From: Hysterangium stoloniferum
Taxonomy: Eukaryota > Basidiomycota > Agaricomycetes > Hysterangiales > Hysterangiaceae
Assembly (NCBI GenBank): GCA_015178975.1
Contig: WHVD01000023.1
Location: 1-64,000 of the forward strand
Direction of reading: 5' to 3'
Length of the DNA stretch: 64,000 bases
The position numbers were made by a program, and so were the translations under genes. Under the pieces are notes generated by a model that saw nothing but the letters and a program-made list of their open reading frames with translations, was not told the origin of the DNA and made no database searches. Positions 1 to 12,000 of this stretch are shown piece after piece (the first letter of the stretch is position 1; each line of letters begins with the position of its first letter).

Positions 1-787
1 ACGTTCATGATAAGGAACTTTTGGCAATTTTTGAAGCTTTCAAACATTGGTGCCATTATCTCGAAGGTTCCGCAACTCCCGTTGACGTCATTACCGATCA
101 CAAAAATCTCGAATATTTTTCTACCACTAAACTTTTAACCCGCCGGCAGGCCCGTTGGTCTGAATTTCTTTCCGCTTTCAACATGATTATCCGTTTCCGA
201 CCCGGACGTCTTGGTGGAAAACCAGATGCCATGACTCGACGATGGGACGTCTATCCTAAAGAGGGGGAAAGTAACTACGCTGTTGTTAATCCACATAACC
301 TGAAACCAGTTTTTACAACGCAACAACTTTCCGCATCTATCCGAGCAACTTCCCTTTACTATCCAATTATGCGTAGCGTCATGATTATGGACATTGAGCA
401 ATTACATCAAGATATCCTTTCCGCACTCACTTCCGACCCGGCCCTCAAGCCACATTTAGAAGTTCCCGACAATCCCGACCAACCCGATGGTCACAAGACT
501 CTCAAGGTTTTATCTGTCTCGATGGACGTATCTACGTTCCAGATTCCAACAATCTCCGACTCCACGTACTTCAGTATAAACATGATCATCCAATCTCCGG
601 ACATTACGGCATCAACAATACTCTTGGTTTAATCCGTAGAGAATACACTTGGCCCAACCTCCGAGATTTCGTAACTCAGTTCTGTAAGTCATGCACCACC
701 TGCTTACGCTCTAAAACCCAGAGGCATAAGCCGTACGGCCTTCTCAAGCAACTCCCGATACCAGAAAAACCCTGGAATTCAATTTCC

Positions 788-1870
788 ATGGATTTCATCG
801 AACAACTCCCGACTTCCGAAGGCTTTACATCCATTCTAGTCGTTGTGGACCGATTCTCGAAACAAGGCATTTTCATACCCACTCATGATACAATCACGTC
901 CTTACAATTAGCGGAACTTTTCATTATTCATGTATTTTCCAAACATGGAGTTCCATCTCACGTAACTTCTGATCGAGGTTCCAAGTTCGTCTCCCATTTC
1001 TTCCAGGCCCTCGGAAAAGCCCTCGACATGAAACTACACTTCACCTCGGGATATCACCCGGAAGGTGATGGACAAACGGAATGTGTTAATCAAACATTGG
1101 AACAATATCTCCGCATCTATTGTAATTATCAACAGGACAACTGGAAATCCCTTCTTCCGATTGCGGAATTCACCTACAATAACTCTCCAAATGCAACCAC
1201 CGGCATATCTCCCTTCTTCGCCAATAAAGGCTATAATCCGAATCTCACAGTACATTCCGAACGAGATTTGGCTTCTGTCCGTGCTCAAGAATTTATTACC
1301 GACCTCGACGAATTACATCAAGAACTTCGGAAAGCTATTTCTTCCGCACAGGAACATTATCAACGCTCCGCGGACAAAAACAGGATCCTGCCTCCTAATT
1401 TTAAAGTTGGTGATCAAGTTTTTGTAAAAGCTCAATTCTTCCGTACTACCCGACCTTCTAAAAAACTCGCTGAGAAATTCTTAGGACCTTTTGAAATTAT
1501 AGCACAAGCCGGTTCACTTTCATGGACTCTCCGTCTTCCCGACAGTATGCGAGCAGTCCACCCCGTTTTCCACGTTTCCATGTTAGAACCTTGTGTTCCT
1601 AACTCATTCCCGGAACGTATTCAACCTCCGTCCCCTCCGGTCATCATTGATGGAGAACCCAAATTCAAAGTTTCCGAAATATTGGATTCTAAAATCGACA
1701 ATCGCCGACGTACTTGTAAATTGCTCTATTTAGTTAAATGGGCAGGTTATGAAGGTACCGATGAGGAAACTTCATGGATATTGGCCACGGAACTTGGACA
1801 TGCTATGGAAATTGTTACTGACTTCCACACGGCTTATCCAGGCAAACCCGGACCTTTATCATCACTCTAA
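788..1870 (+). CDS. Ty3 integrase core plus chromodomain (element A)
   Basis: Long open stretch of the element's pol. The DDE integrase core opens at SMDFIEQLP (first Asp), has TSDRGSKFVS (second Asp) and the third acidic residue in DGQTECVNQ. A typical Ty3 C-terminal region follows (FKVGDQVFVKAQFF, HPVFHVSMLEP). The C terminus is a chromodomain (FKVSEILDSKI, LYLVKWAGY, ETSWI), the module chromoviruses use to direct insertion to marked chromatin. RNase H sequence lies upstream ([19 protein letters not shown], about 90-230). Homologous stretches occur in elements E and F. Confidence 0.93.
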   Translation: MDFIEQLPTSEGFTSILVVVDRFSKQGIFIPTHDTITSLQLAELFIIHVFSKHGVPSHVTSDRGSKFVSHFFQALGKALDMKLHFTSGYHPEGDGQTECVNQTLEQYLRIYCNYQQDNWKSLLPIAEFTYNNSPNATTGISPFFANKGYNPNLTVHSERDLASVRAQEFITDLDELHQELRKAISSAQEHYQRSADKNRILPPNFKVGDQVFVKAQFFRTTRPSKKLAEKFLGPFEIIAQAGSLSWTLRLPDSMRAVHPVFHVSMLEPCVPNSFPERIQPPSPPVIIDGEPKFKVSEILDSKIDNRRRTCKLLYLVKWAGYEGTDEETSWILATELGHAMEIVTDFHTAYPGKPGPLSSL

Positions 1871-1958
1871 TCTGTCTGTTCTTTTCTGTTCAAGTTTCCG
1901 ACACTTCCGTTTTCACACTCGTTTTAGATTTTGCAAGTCAAAAAAAATATTATTAAAT

Positions 1959-3041
1959 CTATCTTAAAGTCTCTGACACCCCAAATCCACCTTCCGTCCC
2001 AACCTCCAGCTCTTCAGCAATTTCCGCACTTTCCACCATATCCTGTACCTCTTCATCTTCACTCTCTGATTCTTCCGGCCCTTTTCCCGACACCCACCTC
2101 TTTTCAACACATTCCGCCAACGGATCATTAGCTTTTTCCCGTGCCTTATCGGAAAACCCCTCGGATACCGCGATCACACCAATGCTAACCATTATCTTCT
2201 CCAGGAAATCGTTTTGCCTCCAGAAATTCCGGACCAACGAACGGAAACCTTTCTCCTGGATATCATTATGGCGATCCATTGTATCCCGCATTTTCATGAC
2301 TTCCGTCCCGATAAAAACCAACGCGTCGACGGTGTCCTTGAGAAGCTCAATACCTGTACTATCCGTTTTCGATGTTTCAGTTTCCGTAGCTTTGGCCGCT
2401 CCTGAACTTTCTGCGTCGTTAGTTTTCGGAGTCTTCTCACCTTTCGGAACCCTTTTTGAGGCAAGGGTGCACGGAAGTTTGAGAACCGCGCAGGGATAGC
2501 AAGTTCCGCCCCATTTTACCTTCTGTTTCCAACATGTCATGTTCCGTATGGAACATCGATAACACGGAGTTTCATGGACGACTTCCATTCGTTCCGGAGC
2601 TTTGACCTTTGGTTTCTGTTTCGGAGGTTAAACGACTACCGTTTCCGTTACAGATACACTCACTTTAGGACTTGAAGGTCCAGCTTCGCCCTCTACGTCC
2701 ACCTCCACGGCTTTTCGCTGTACGCAACAGTTATCGGTTGGAACCACGGAAATCTATGGAATCGGACTCACCTTTCCTTCCCTTACCTCCTTACGTTTTT
2801 CCGCCGCCTCAGCTTCTTGTTGTTTCTTCACTTCTTCTTCCTTCAACCTCCGATCCTCCATCACTTTCCGCAACCTCGCCAACTCTTTTTCTTTTTCCGC
2901 CTTCGCCCGCTCCAATTCCCGCTTTTCCGCCTCCTCTGCATCCTTCAACTCCTGCATCAATGCTCTTTCCTCCTCCTCCTGTCGTCGCTTCAACTCCTCC
3001 ATTTTCTGGCGTTTTTGTTGAAGTTCTGCGACCTTCGACAT
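1959..3041 (-). CDS. Antisense accessory gene of the Ty3 element: coiled coil and six-Cys motif
   Basis: On the strand opposite to pol, between chromodomain and 3' LTR. The first open piece (3041 down to about 2772) is a highly charged coiled coil starting MSKVAELQQKRQKMEELK. It ends in REGK directly followed by a GT splice donor (intron start at 2771). A short piece follows with RKAV near its start and AGPSSPK at its end, again next to a GTGAGT donor. The last piece (2588-1959) has a six-Cys pattern: CYRC, a Cys five residues on, then CYPC and a Cys six residues on, followed by helical and acidic C-terminal sequence. The same order and donor contexts occur in element E. The family is not known to me. 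Splicing is inferred from sequence; function is unknown (zinc or nucleic-acid binding is a guess). Confidence 0.6.
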
Positions 3042-3297
3042 CTTTTAAAGTACGGATATTTCGGTATCTGAGTCTTCCGGGGTAGTGATGAACAACAGCC
3101 GACGAATCGACATACAAGTTGTGGTTAAAGAAACAAAAACGTTAATTCGAATATTTGGAGGTTTTTATACTCAGAATAATAACCGAAACTCTCACCTCCA
3201 TAATTGCGTAAATTTCACGACACATAACAGTCAGCCGTCGCTTCAAACACTCAGTACCTAATCGCCTCTATGGGATTTCGGCCTAACAGGGGGGTAC

Positions 3298-3860
3298 TGT
3301 TACGACCCGTTCCCGGATGTTTCAATATCCGACTTCCGATCTCCCACTTTCGATATCCGATATCCGACTACGGAACATCATAGTTACCGTATCATCCGCG
3401 TTCTTCGTTTGTTCCGCATTTGGTAATTTGTCCGTTGACAAGTATTCACTCGTTTGTTGTTGTATTCCCGTCTCGGAATATTGTCTTCCTAATATGTCTT
3501 ATTGTATTTCTGTTTTAAGAATACTTCCGTTTCCGTCTTATTATGGTCTCAGTTTGTAGTACAATAACGAGTAGACTTATATTAGTTTCCGCGAATTTGT
3601 ACTTTACTTTAGATCTGATATCGACTTAGTTTCTTATTCCTCCTCCCGTCTTTCTGTACGCTCGATATTCGGAACTCTTCGGAACTCTGAATATCCATAT
3701 CTTCCGTCGTTAGTTCACTTCCGAAATTAAGGACATTGAGCGTTTGCGTAGAGGTGCAGCACATAAGCTGAAGCCGATGTCCTGACCCTATCCACGAGTT
3801 TCCGACTTCCCGGTGACTTCCCGATAGTTCCGGAATAAGTTCCCGACACGGCACTTAACA
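3298..3860 (+). repeat. 3' LTR of element A
   Basis: 563-bp LTR with TGTTACGACC at the start and TTAACA at the end, preceded by a purine-rich tract. It carries the block GCAGCACATAAGCTGAAGCC (3756-3775) that recurs in the LTRs of elements E and F and in the solo LTRs at 22480, 54037 and 60117, about 80 bp from the 3' end. Most of the rest of this LTR does not resemble those families by eye. Confidence 0.85.
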
Positions 3861-4361
3861 TCCAGCTCCCTTACAGGTGCTTGTGATGATTGTTTGCCTT
3901 TTACTTATATTGTACTTTGATAGTCAATATAACTTAATCATACCTAGAAGGTCAACATTCTTCATATATTGAATAGCCAGAACTTCTACAACTCTTCACA
4001 CTAATGGCTATTAGCTACATCTACTGAGCTTCATACTTACCATCAAAGCCCAGAATCATATACTCAAACTTGCTCATTGTGCCTACACCTCTTCACCTCT
4101 TCATGCCTTCTTATTTCTTTCTTGCAAATCATTCTCACTCGACTCCATTTTATTGGGGTCTTTCCTCTGAATTGTACTTTTAAGGTCAATTCCACCTATT
4201 GTCCTAATCACCTCCAGCTCCCTTATGGTTGCTTGCAACAATTGTTCCCCTTTTACTTACATATATTGTACTTTGATAATCAATATAACCTACATAGTCA
4301 TACCTAGAAGCTCAACATCCATTGTATATAAAATGGTCAGAACTTCTACAACTCTTTACAC
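3861..4361 (+). repeat. Two decayed LTR tails of the element-D type
   Basis: Positions 3861-3993 and about 4205-4361 are diverged copies of the same sequence, each running from TCCAGCTCCCTTA to a tail like AACTTCTACAACTCTTCACA. This tail matches the 3' end of the LTR at 55055-55690 (element D). They are old LTR fragments next to which element A landed. No intact partner is visible. Confidence 0.6.
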
Positions 4362-5420
4362 AATGAAAGGGAACAAAAGGAAGAGGTGGAGAAAAGGGAA
4401 CAAAGGAAAATACAAGTGACATAAAGTGAGCTTTGTCTAATGGAATATATCACCTGCCTCCTTCAGAGAACATGGTCAAAATAATTTGTCCAAACCAACA
4501 GTCTGCAATCTGCATGACTGTAGCTGATGTGGGCTCTGTCCTTAAGTTCCTTTTCCTTACCACCATGAACACTCTTTCAAATAACCAAAATTTTGAGCCT
4601 ACTTTCCATCAACAACATCAAGTATATAATTAGTGACTAATATGTACTTATGGGTGGATGTTGGAGGTTGAAAGACAATTATTCTTGGCATTAAAATAGT
4701 ACTACAGGTTGTGGTGAGTGGTTTATTGCTTTATTTCTGCTACATTTCTCACAATCCACCTGTAAATTGGTCGTATATAACAATCATTAATCTGTGAAAT
4801 CTATCTTCTCTTTGCTTATGACTTCTCTGCTGGTAATATCTGTGCTCCCGCCCATTGTTCTACTGCTCTGCATCTTACTCCAAGCTCTCTTCTCTTGGTC
4901 TCTGTGGGCTGTTTATTTCTGCTGTTGATCCTTGTACTACTGCCTAGACTGCCTTTTGTCACCTTCTTGAGCTACCTGCCAGACCGTCCTGCTGAATTTG
5001 TTATTTTGTCCTTGCCTTACAGTGACATCCACTATTCATTCTCCTTTTTCTCTATAGTTTTAGTTTAAGTGTGGCAACAACTGTAGTTTAGCAGGTAGAA
5101 ATTGTTATCTTCTATAACCCGCGTGACATGATAAAAGGAATTAAATGTTAAATGTTAAATAATAATATATCACCGTACTAGGGCTCCTAGAGTAGCTGGC
5201 CCTATATATATAAGGCTAGCTAGCAGACACCAAAGGTAAGAGTATAAGCTGCACTTGGCGTTTTTATTAGCATCGCAAGATTTATAGGCTCGCTACGCGT
5301 ACTATTCAATCTAGGTAGACTAGGTACAAATTTTCCAATTTCCCAACGAAGATAACGCCTCCACTGTTAAGGACAACTAGCCTAGATATCATGATTGACA
5401 ATGACTAGAGACTGCGATAG
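4362..5420. other. Gene-free AT-rich stretch
   Basis: I see no supported gene. The first 300 bp is purine-rich, then AT-rich, and may be decayed interior of the LTR element whose tail precedes it. A piece from TGTTGGAGG (4659) to GGCAACA (about 5079) has LTR-like ends but no matching flanks. From about 5160 the composition changes towards the 3' flank of the DUF6533 gene. Confidence 0.4.
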
Positions 5421-6905
5421 CTAGGGACGATATCCATATGGCAAGCTCTTATGAACTCCTTCAGATATAAAGGTCGTCAAGTGTTGCTGCTGAGTATTCG
5501 TAGGTGAATTTGGTGATGGATATGAGGTCGAGAGATTATGCATTTGAAAGGCTTCTGGCACTACTGTCATCCGCTCTTGACCTGCAGCACGTAGATTAAG
5601 AACAAGACGCGAGCCCTGCAAAGTCACATGGCAATGTCTAAATTAACGTCATAAGTGGATGAGAGGATAACTCACACATATGCCAAAAACAGCTTGTAAC
5701 CACCTGTGGTTACCCAGTTCGACCAATAATCCACAAGTTCAATTTACAATTAATCACTCACTCTAGGCTTATAGTTCCCTTTATACTTTGCCCATTGTGT
5801 TTAAATTCGATTACACACCAAAGTAGTATCGCTGAGGTAAGACGGATCATGGCTGATAATGCTTATAACTTGAAGGGAAAGGTCACTAACCAAAAATAGT
5901 GAAAAATGCCCAAGCACCATCCCTAACAAACACCTCCAGTAGCCGGCCACCTCTCATCCCCATCATGAACCGTTTGTATATGAACATGCCAACGAAGAGA
6001 AAGAAAAGAAGGCTGTCATATACGAGACCGAATATCCTTTGCATTTCACTCAGTTATGCTGAAGGATGGCAATATATTACATACCAGTGGTCCGGAAACA
6101 GTTTAGGTACCCCGGTTGAGCCACACGGAACGAGGGTAATTTCCACAGGGAAGGGGCTTTGGATAATCTCAAATTCAGAGAGTACAATCCCGAGGAATAT
6201 GAAGGCTGCTCCGTGCACTGCGACAAATAAGGTACACAAGGCAATAAGCAAAGCCTTAGGTTCCCCGTAGAACGCGTACACTATAATGTATTAATAAGAA
6301 GGAGTAGTGACGAATTATCAATGCATACGTCGCAAAACGAGAAGCATTTCTACTCCTAGAAATATACAATAATTTATTATGGTCTGGGACCATGCCCACG
6401 CCTTACAACCAGTGCCACCCAGACGTAAGATGTCGGATAGACCCGAATAAAATGTGATTTGTACACTAGCAGTATAAAATTAGCATTAGCCAAGGTTTGG
6501 ATAACAGCAAACTCACACTCTCATCGCCATAGTTAAATATCGAATCAAAATAAAAAGGTAACTAACAAAACGCCATTTCGCTCTATGGTTGCAGTGACAG
6601 GATTGAGTATGTGTACGGGCGTCGAGCTAGGGTAACACGCACTTCCAAACTAACTCCACCTATATAAGTGTTAGTTTGACAAGTAGGTGTACAGAATTCA
6701 CGGGAGTACTTGCCTCATCTCCCAAGGTAAGGCAATAATCCCATAAGAAAAATGTGGATGCTGCCACTGAAGTATGGCAGCGTGGTGAGTTCCCAATGAC
6801 AACATTTCCCGACTCATGCTTAAAATCAGGTCACTTACGGGTGTTAAATACCATTGTCCTCCCCCCGTTGACGATGAGCATAACTTCTGACTGTGACAGG
6901 GACAT
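5421..6905 (-). CDS. DUF6533 family multi-pass membrane protein, copy 1
   Basis: Ten exons on the minus strand by my reading: 6839-6905, 6714-6766, 6643-6659, 6517-6582, 6329-6465, 6085-6280, 5891-6036, 5762-5831, 5676-5703 and 5421-5615. They sum to 975 nt in frame, giving 324 residues. Start MSLSQSEV. Family signatures: FFLWDYCLTLGDE-VELVWK (the DUF6533 motif), CKAWAW, MLLVLRLYAFYG, the transmembrane run ALLIALCTLFVAVHGAAFIFLG, VPKLFPDHWI, GLVYDSLLFFLFVGM, LLEVFVRDGAWAFF and GSRLVLNLR before a polar tail. About seven hydrophobic segments are expected. The family is abundant in agaricomycetes and its function is unknown. Intron 2 has a GC donor (GAG|GCAAGT), also present in copy 2. It looks intact. 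Confidence 0.88.
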
Positions 6906-7898
6906 CTATCTCTTTGCAAATGCAAGTGAGGGTAAGAATGTCAGGTATGATTCCTCTACACACATGTTCAGTAATAAGGCAAGATATAAGACAATAATTA
7001 ACCGCAAAATTGCAACAGTTGTGAAGCTGCCAGGCCGATCATACCCCCCCGAATTGAAATGGCTATGCATTTTTCTCGTGGTCGTCTAAGGCAGGGATTT
7101 GAATTGGGCTTTGCTCTATAAGAATAGATCGAAAGGATGGAAATCGCCTGTGGTACCCACAAAGAGGGCTACAAATAACCGCTCCCCTCTCCCAAATCGT
7201 ATCACAAATTTTTTTTCGGCATGTTATAACTTGAATATTATAAACCGCGTTTCGTGGCACCTATAATATGACGATTACATGGTGAGACTAAATAATTTCG
7301 AAATGCGGCAGCAACAAACGTCAAAAAGGTAAGATTCATCAGGAGCGTCCCTGAAAATGGCAGAAGGCCGTTGCTCTGTGAAATAGAGTGTTGGTTTGGT
7401 TCCTGATATGAATCTGAGATCTAACCTTTATCGGGATTTTTAGGAGCCGATTCGGTTTTGCTAGTTGCAAATACCAGAGGTTAAATCATACACGCGTACG
7501 GTTTTTACCGATTGATAGCAGTAGACTGCTGGAGCACGCACCCGCTGCAACTCGCCCCCATTGAGCTCTGGCTCCCTCGCTCGGGCCTCAGCAGCTCCTC
7601 GCTGGCAGAGCTTCCTACTACGTTGCCCCGGGCATGAACCCCACGTACGGGTAGAAAACGGTCAGTTCCCAAACATCCCACCACTATATATTACCTCCTC
7701 GTGTCTCACCTCTATTTTCTCAATACTTGGTCAGCACGTGAAATCTTACCCTGGCCGGAAGCTAATTAGGTCACAAATATAGACATTGAAATTCTCAATC
7801 AAATCAATTGGGCAAATCTTTGTGATATATGATTGATGTGCAGCGCTTTCGAAAACCCAGCTTTTTCTTTCTTTTTTGTTTCCTGATAAAATAAAGAC
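6906..7898. other. Intergenic, no gene seen
   Basis: Upstream region of the DUF6533 gene. Short ORFs here have no recognisable domain and no consistent splice pattern. A GC-richer patch lies near 7530-7650. No repeat was recognised. Confidence 0.4.
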
Positions 7899-8297
7899 TC
7901 ATCCCCTTATATCATCCATCAACCTAACATCTGACATCGGGGCAGTAACGACTTGATCGTGGATTCTGTGCATATATATTCTGAATTTCTTATGCTCTCT
8001 GAAGATGGCCCAGCCGAAAGAATTATCTTCTGGTAGTGAGATCGAAGATACCTCAAGCAAGATATCACATATTGGCTCTTCAGACTCCTTTCGTGGGACA
8101 AAAATGTGGTTGTATGCCATGAAGGGAAGGATACTGGGTTCAAAATACCTGTCGAGAGGAAAGCATGGATCGCAGGTAACCACCGTCACATGAAACAGAG
8201 AGTCATTATTATATCTTTTTGAAGCATTATCAGACCATTTCTCTTGGTAACCAAGTTGGAGCTGGGTAAACCTTGTTAGATATATATGGACGGACAT
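7899..8297 (-). CDS. Hypothetical protein, 132 residues
   Basis: Open frame starting MSVHIYLTRFTQLQLGY and ending VRLMDDIRG. It has no signal peptide, no clear membrane segment and no domain that I recognise. The middle (VTVVTCDPCFPLDRYFEPS, then FVPRKESEEPICDILLEVSS) reads like ordinary protein with mixed hydrophobic and polar residues. It lies between the DUF6533 gene and the tRNA and has the same strand as both. It could be a small real gene, an exon of a decayed gene or chance. Confidence 0.3.
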   Translation of the reverse strand: MSVHIYLTRFTQLQLGYQEKWSDNASKRYNNDSLFHVTVVTCDPCFPLDRYFEPSILPFMAYNHIFVPRKESEEPICDILLEVSSISLPEDNSFGWAIFREHKKFRIYMHRIHDQVVTAPMSDVRLMDDIRG

Positions 8298-8515
8298 TAC
8301 GCTAGACAGCCGTATTCGTAATTCCTTTGAAAAGTACTAGTGGGGGATCTCAACATAATCTCTTCTACGGACAGCGCTGATGAGCCAAATTACGTGTGAA
8401 AATCGGTGTTCTGCAAAAAAAAGTAAATCAATCTACATGATGAGTATACTTACTCAACTTCACTACTCTTCATGAAATTATTCAACTACTTTCATAAATC
8501 CTTGCGCGAAAAACA

Positions 8516-8596
8516 TGACCTCAGCCCGGATTGAACGGACGACCTTGTGGAAATTCCGAACTGGAATCACACGCTCTCCCACTGAGCTATGAGGTC
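8516..8596 (-). tRNA. tRNA-Trp (CCA) with a short intron
   Basis: On the minus strand the sequence folds as a cloverleaf. Acceptor stem GACCTCA pairs perfectly with TGAGGTC (7 bp), D stem GCTC/GAGC, T arm GTCCG-TTCAATC-CGGGC, discriminator A. The anticodon arm is TGTGA-TT-CCA-G, then about 9 extra bases, then CCACA; the extra bases sit where nuclear tRNA introns lie (between 37 and 38). The anticodon reads CCA (Trp). A run of five T follows the 3' end (8513-8509), a pol III terminator. One anticodon-stem pair is A-C, a mild oddity. Confidence 0.85.
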
Positions 8597-9010
8597 AATG
8601 CGTTTAATGCATTGTTCATTTCCCTATACCTATCTTCTACAGACTACAGATATTTATGTTCCAACTCGAATTAATGAGCACCGTAAAGGATATTTGGTAC
8701 CGAGGGTGCGCCACATACATCCAATCATAATATCTTTTAATTCGAGTTTTCTGGTAACCTTATCATCTAAGCGCCACCAAGAATAGTCAAGGTCCAAACT
8801 CCGACTAACATTGTGGTCGTTGGTTAGTTCAGCAGCGAATATCGCCGTGTTTGATCCTCTATGCACGAGTCTTCCAATTGAAAGTACAGTGTTTCTGTCT
8901 TCTGAAGCAGTGTTGACGTTGGATCAGGTTCGCCCGGCTCTCCTTCAGGCAGCCAGCTAGGGCCGATACAGTCGAATTTGAAGCTAATCTAACCAATATC
9001 ACTGTACAGT
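8597..9010. other. Intergenic, between tRNA and sorting nexin gene
   Basis: Divergent spacer that should hold the promoter of the downstream gene. No clear TATA box or other gene is visible. A TTAATTCGAGTTTTC-like AT-rich patch occurs near 8735. Confidence 0.35.
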
Positions 9011-12000
9011 ATGAATACTGCCATGCGGCAGATTGGCATCCAAGGAGCAGCACTCGTCGTTATGGGTGCTGTGGCTTTGCCTGTTCTCGCCCGAATCATG
9101 ACCTCCTCGCTGACCCTTTTCCTCCTTTCGCCTTTCCTGGTCTTCCTCCTTGGAACGTTCTTTCTCTGTATTCATATATTGCTTGGTTTTATCTTGGATT
9201 TAAAACACTCCCCTTATGCCCCTGATAAATCTCTGAGGGCGGCCGCCAGACCGCTGGCGTTCTCAACCCCGGCTGCTTGGCAAGCTGTAATAACTCGATC
9301 ACAGTGGTCAACTCAATCGCCGCAGTCTTTGCCTTCGTTGGCGCCATCCTATCCAGTGCTTTCATCTTCTTTGAATGATATATTAATCATGATAGTGCGA
9401 GATTTTGTGTTGGTGTGGTATACAAAATTGTCGTCCTCTCCTTCCTTCCCATCGGCGGTATCTACTACCTTACATGGATCTATGACCTCGCTCATATGTC
9501 GTGTATCCACTTTGGATCTCCCTTCTCTCATAGTCCATCGCGTCATTCCCAAAGTTACAGCTCATGTCGAACAATTCCGCCAGTCCGAAGTAGCTCTTAG
9601 GGGCGCTGGTTTAGAACGCCACCTCACTGAATCCGAAGAACTGGACATATTGTTAGCTGGAAGATACGCCGGTCCAGGCGGAAAGTTGCACCCAGCCGTT
9701 GAAAATCTGGCATCTGCCGTTACTAAGCAAACCGAAGAGGCCCATCTTCGTGGTTTAATAGACCGCGCTCTCCCCTTTGTGTTACCTCCCGATGCAGCCG
9801 GAAGCAAGGCTGTACGCATTGTAATACGGGAAATCGTTACTTGCGCTGTTCTAGGACCTATTATGGATATGCTATCCGATCCTGACTTCTGGAATAAGTC
9901 TATTGACCAGCTGGTAAGCCACTTTTGGCTAATCTTCAGAGTTTTCCCCCTTTTACTTTCCAAATAGGCAGGTGAAGCAATTCGGCAACAGTTTGTGATC
10001 TTTTCAACGCGAGTATGATGATCCCTTAAATGTCCTCTAGAAAACTTATTTCCAAAGTGCGACGCATCTTGGAAACCCAAGGTCCTGATTCTAAAGTTCG
10101 ATCTCCGGACTCACGAAAGGTTCCCCGATCTGAGAATATTAATTTACGCACAGATCCTCGTCGCTTTGAGTCTTTCTTGCGCAGTATCAGTCGATGCGAT
10201 TCTTTACTTGATGCAAGACGGTTAAAAAATGACATTGTAGGCGAGGTGCGCCGTACGCGAACTTTGTTAGGTACGGAATACTTCTCATGACTTTATTCAC
10301 TGGTTCATACGTGTCGTGTTTAGCGAACCATGAAAAGGATGACTGGATTAATGGCGAAAAAACGGAGGACATTGTAGCTTACCTCGACAGACTCTATACA
10401 GCCAAACGTAAAGTTGAGAATCGCATCGCCGTTCTGGGGGGGGTGAACGATTCTTCTGTCAGTGAATGTGTACATCCGTCCTGTCAAAAGTTATTCATCT
10501 TCTATTTATTTACCCAGCGACATTCTGTTTATCGTGATTCCAGCCCTCCAGCGTCTACCACTGGCTCACGATTCAGCCTACGTGATGTCCTGACAAATCC
10601 TAGTTCCTTGTCGTATTTCATGGAGTTCATGGACCGCCGCAATCGATCTTTATTAGTTCAATTCTGGCTGACTGTCGAAACTTTCAAGAATCCTCTGGAA
10701 TCTGTTGATTCATCTGGGACGGACGACGAGGGGCTTTCTCTCCCGCCTCGAAATGGGAAACAGTCAACAGCTAATATCAAGGAGGACATGACTATGCTTT
10801 ATGACTTATATTTCTCCACCGCATCCTCTGTGGCGGCTTTATCCGTCTCTCAAAAACTTGTTGACACCATCAGAGCATTTATACTAGACTCGTCGCCTAC
10901 CTCCGTTTCAAAAGAGAGAAGGGTTCGTAAAAGTGTATTACGTGCTCAGAAGGAAGTTGAGGAGGAGCTGGAACAAGACTTCCAAGGGTTTGAACGCAGT
11001 GATTTATGGTTTCGTGCCGTAGGCGATTTGGACCCTCGATCTTCTACACGCAAAAATACCCTTAGCCAGCATATTGCTTCTGCCTCAGCGTCTGTATCAC
11101 AGAAGGATTCAGAATCCACCGTTTCGACAAATAGTACCCGCCGAGCATCCCGCACAGGAGGCGGAGAGTCACGGAGACATCTACGTCCAAAGTTTTTATT
11201 GCCTCTGTCACACCGAGCTGATTCCTCCCCTGCTACTACAACCCTTCAAGGAACACTATCTACTTCAGATTCATGGGATTCGAATTCAGGGATGTTAGAT
11301 GGTCCATACGTTGACACAGCACAGCCGAGTCCTCGACTTCCACCTTCAAAATTAGATCTTCTTATTTCGCCAACGGCCGGTGATGCTCATGATGCGCGGC
11401 TTCCCCTATTCGATGAATCATCGGAGGTGCAAATATCGTCAGATCTTGTTCAAGAGGAACCGAGTATCGAACATATGGAAGCCATTCAAGCTGCACTCAC
11501 GGATATAATTGCTGATGATCAACGACGCTCCGAAGGGCCACATCGCAGGACCCCTTCCAGTGGCACACTGTCCGCAGGACATCCCGCACGAGACCAATTC
11601 GGCGTCAGATTGGAGCAGGAAGCTCGACGAGGCATATTTGACGAATTTGATGACGAAGAGGAGCGAAAGGCTGCCGCATATAATGCTGACGAAGCTGAAG
11701 AAAAGTCCGCCAGCCATGTTAGTCTCGCTCAGCCTGGAGATCTTCAACTTTCCTACGATATCCAGCGCCTAGGAGAGAAAATTAACAAGTTACAGTCTCA
11801 GGATGCCATGCTCGATACACTTATTCGTAAGGCGGAGTTGACAGGTGATGCACAAGAGTTACGCCTTCTGCACAAGTCGAAGTCAGCGATGGAGCGGGAA
11901 TTGCGAGAACTTACATTCCAAAAGATGCAATATGAACAACAAGAAGCAGATAACCGTCTCACTCCTGACCTTACTCGTGTTTCGATATCTAATTCAGCTG

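Larger units (their letters stand above)
1..3860 (+). mobile_element. Ty3/gypsy chromovirus 'A', 3' part
   Basis: Right-hand part of a Ty3/gypsy LTR element running off the left window edge. In order: end of RNase H (1-600), integrase with zinc-binding and DDE core (about 570-1500), chromodomain (about 1665-1800), an antisense ORF region (1959-3041), a purine-rich tract (AGGGGGGTA, about 3288-3296) and the 3' LTR (3298-3860). The integrase-chromodomain arrangement places it in the chromoviruses. The visible part is well preserved with only one or two breaks, so it is probably young, but the second LTR is outside the window and it cannot be dated here. Confidence 0.93.

Noticed and set aside
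2809-3117. Minus-strand ORF rich in Gly and Glu overlapping the antisense coiled coil
   Set aside because: It is a different frame of the same low-complexity stretch; the coiled-coil frame with REGK at the splice donor is the better reading.
4659-5079. Possible copia solo LTR (TGTTGG to CAACA)
   Set aside because: No target duplication and no second copy recognised in the window.
7561-7782. 73-residue plus-strand ORF upstream of the hypothetical ORF
   Set aside because: Composition reads like chance, with no domain, no conserved context and no splice pattern.
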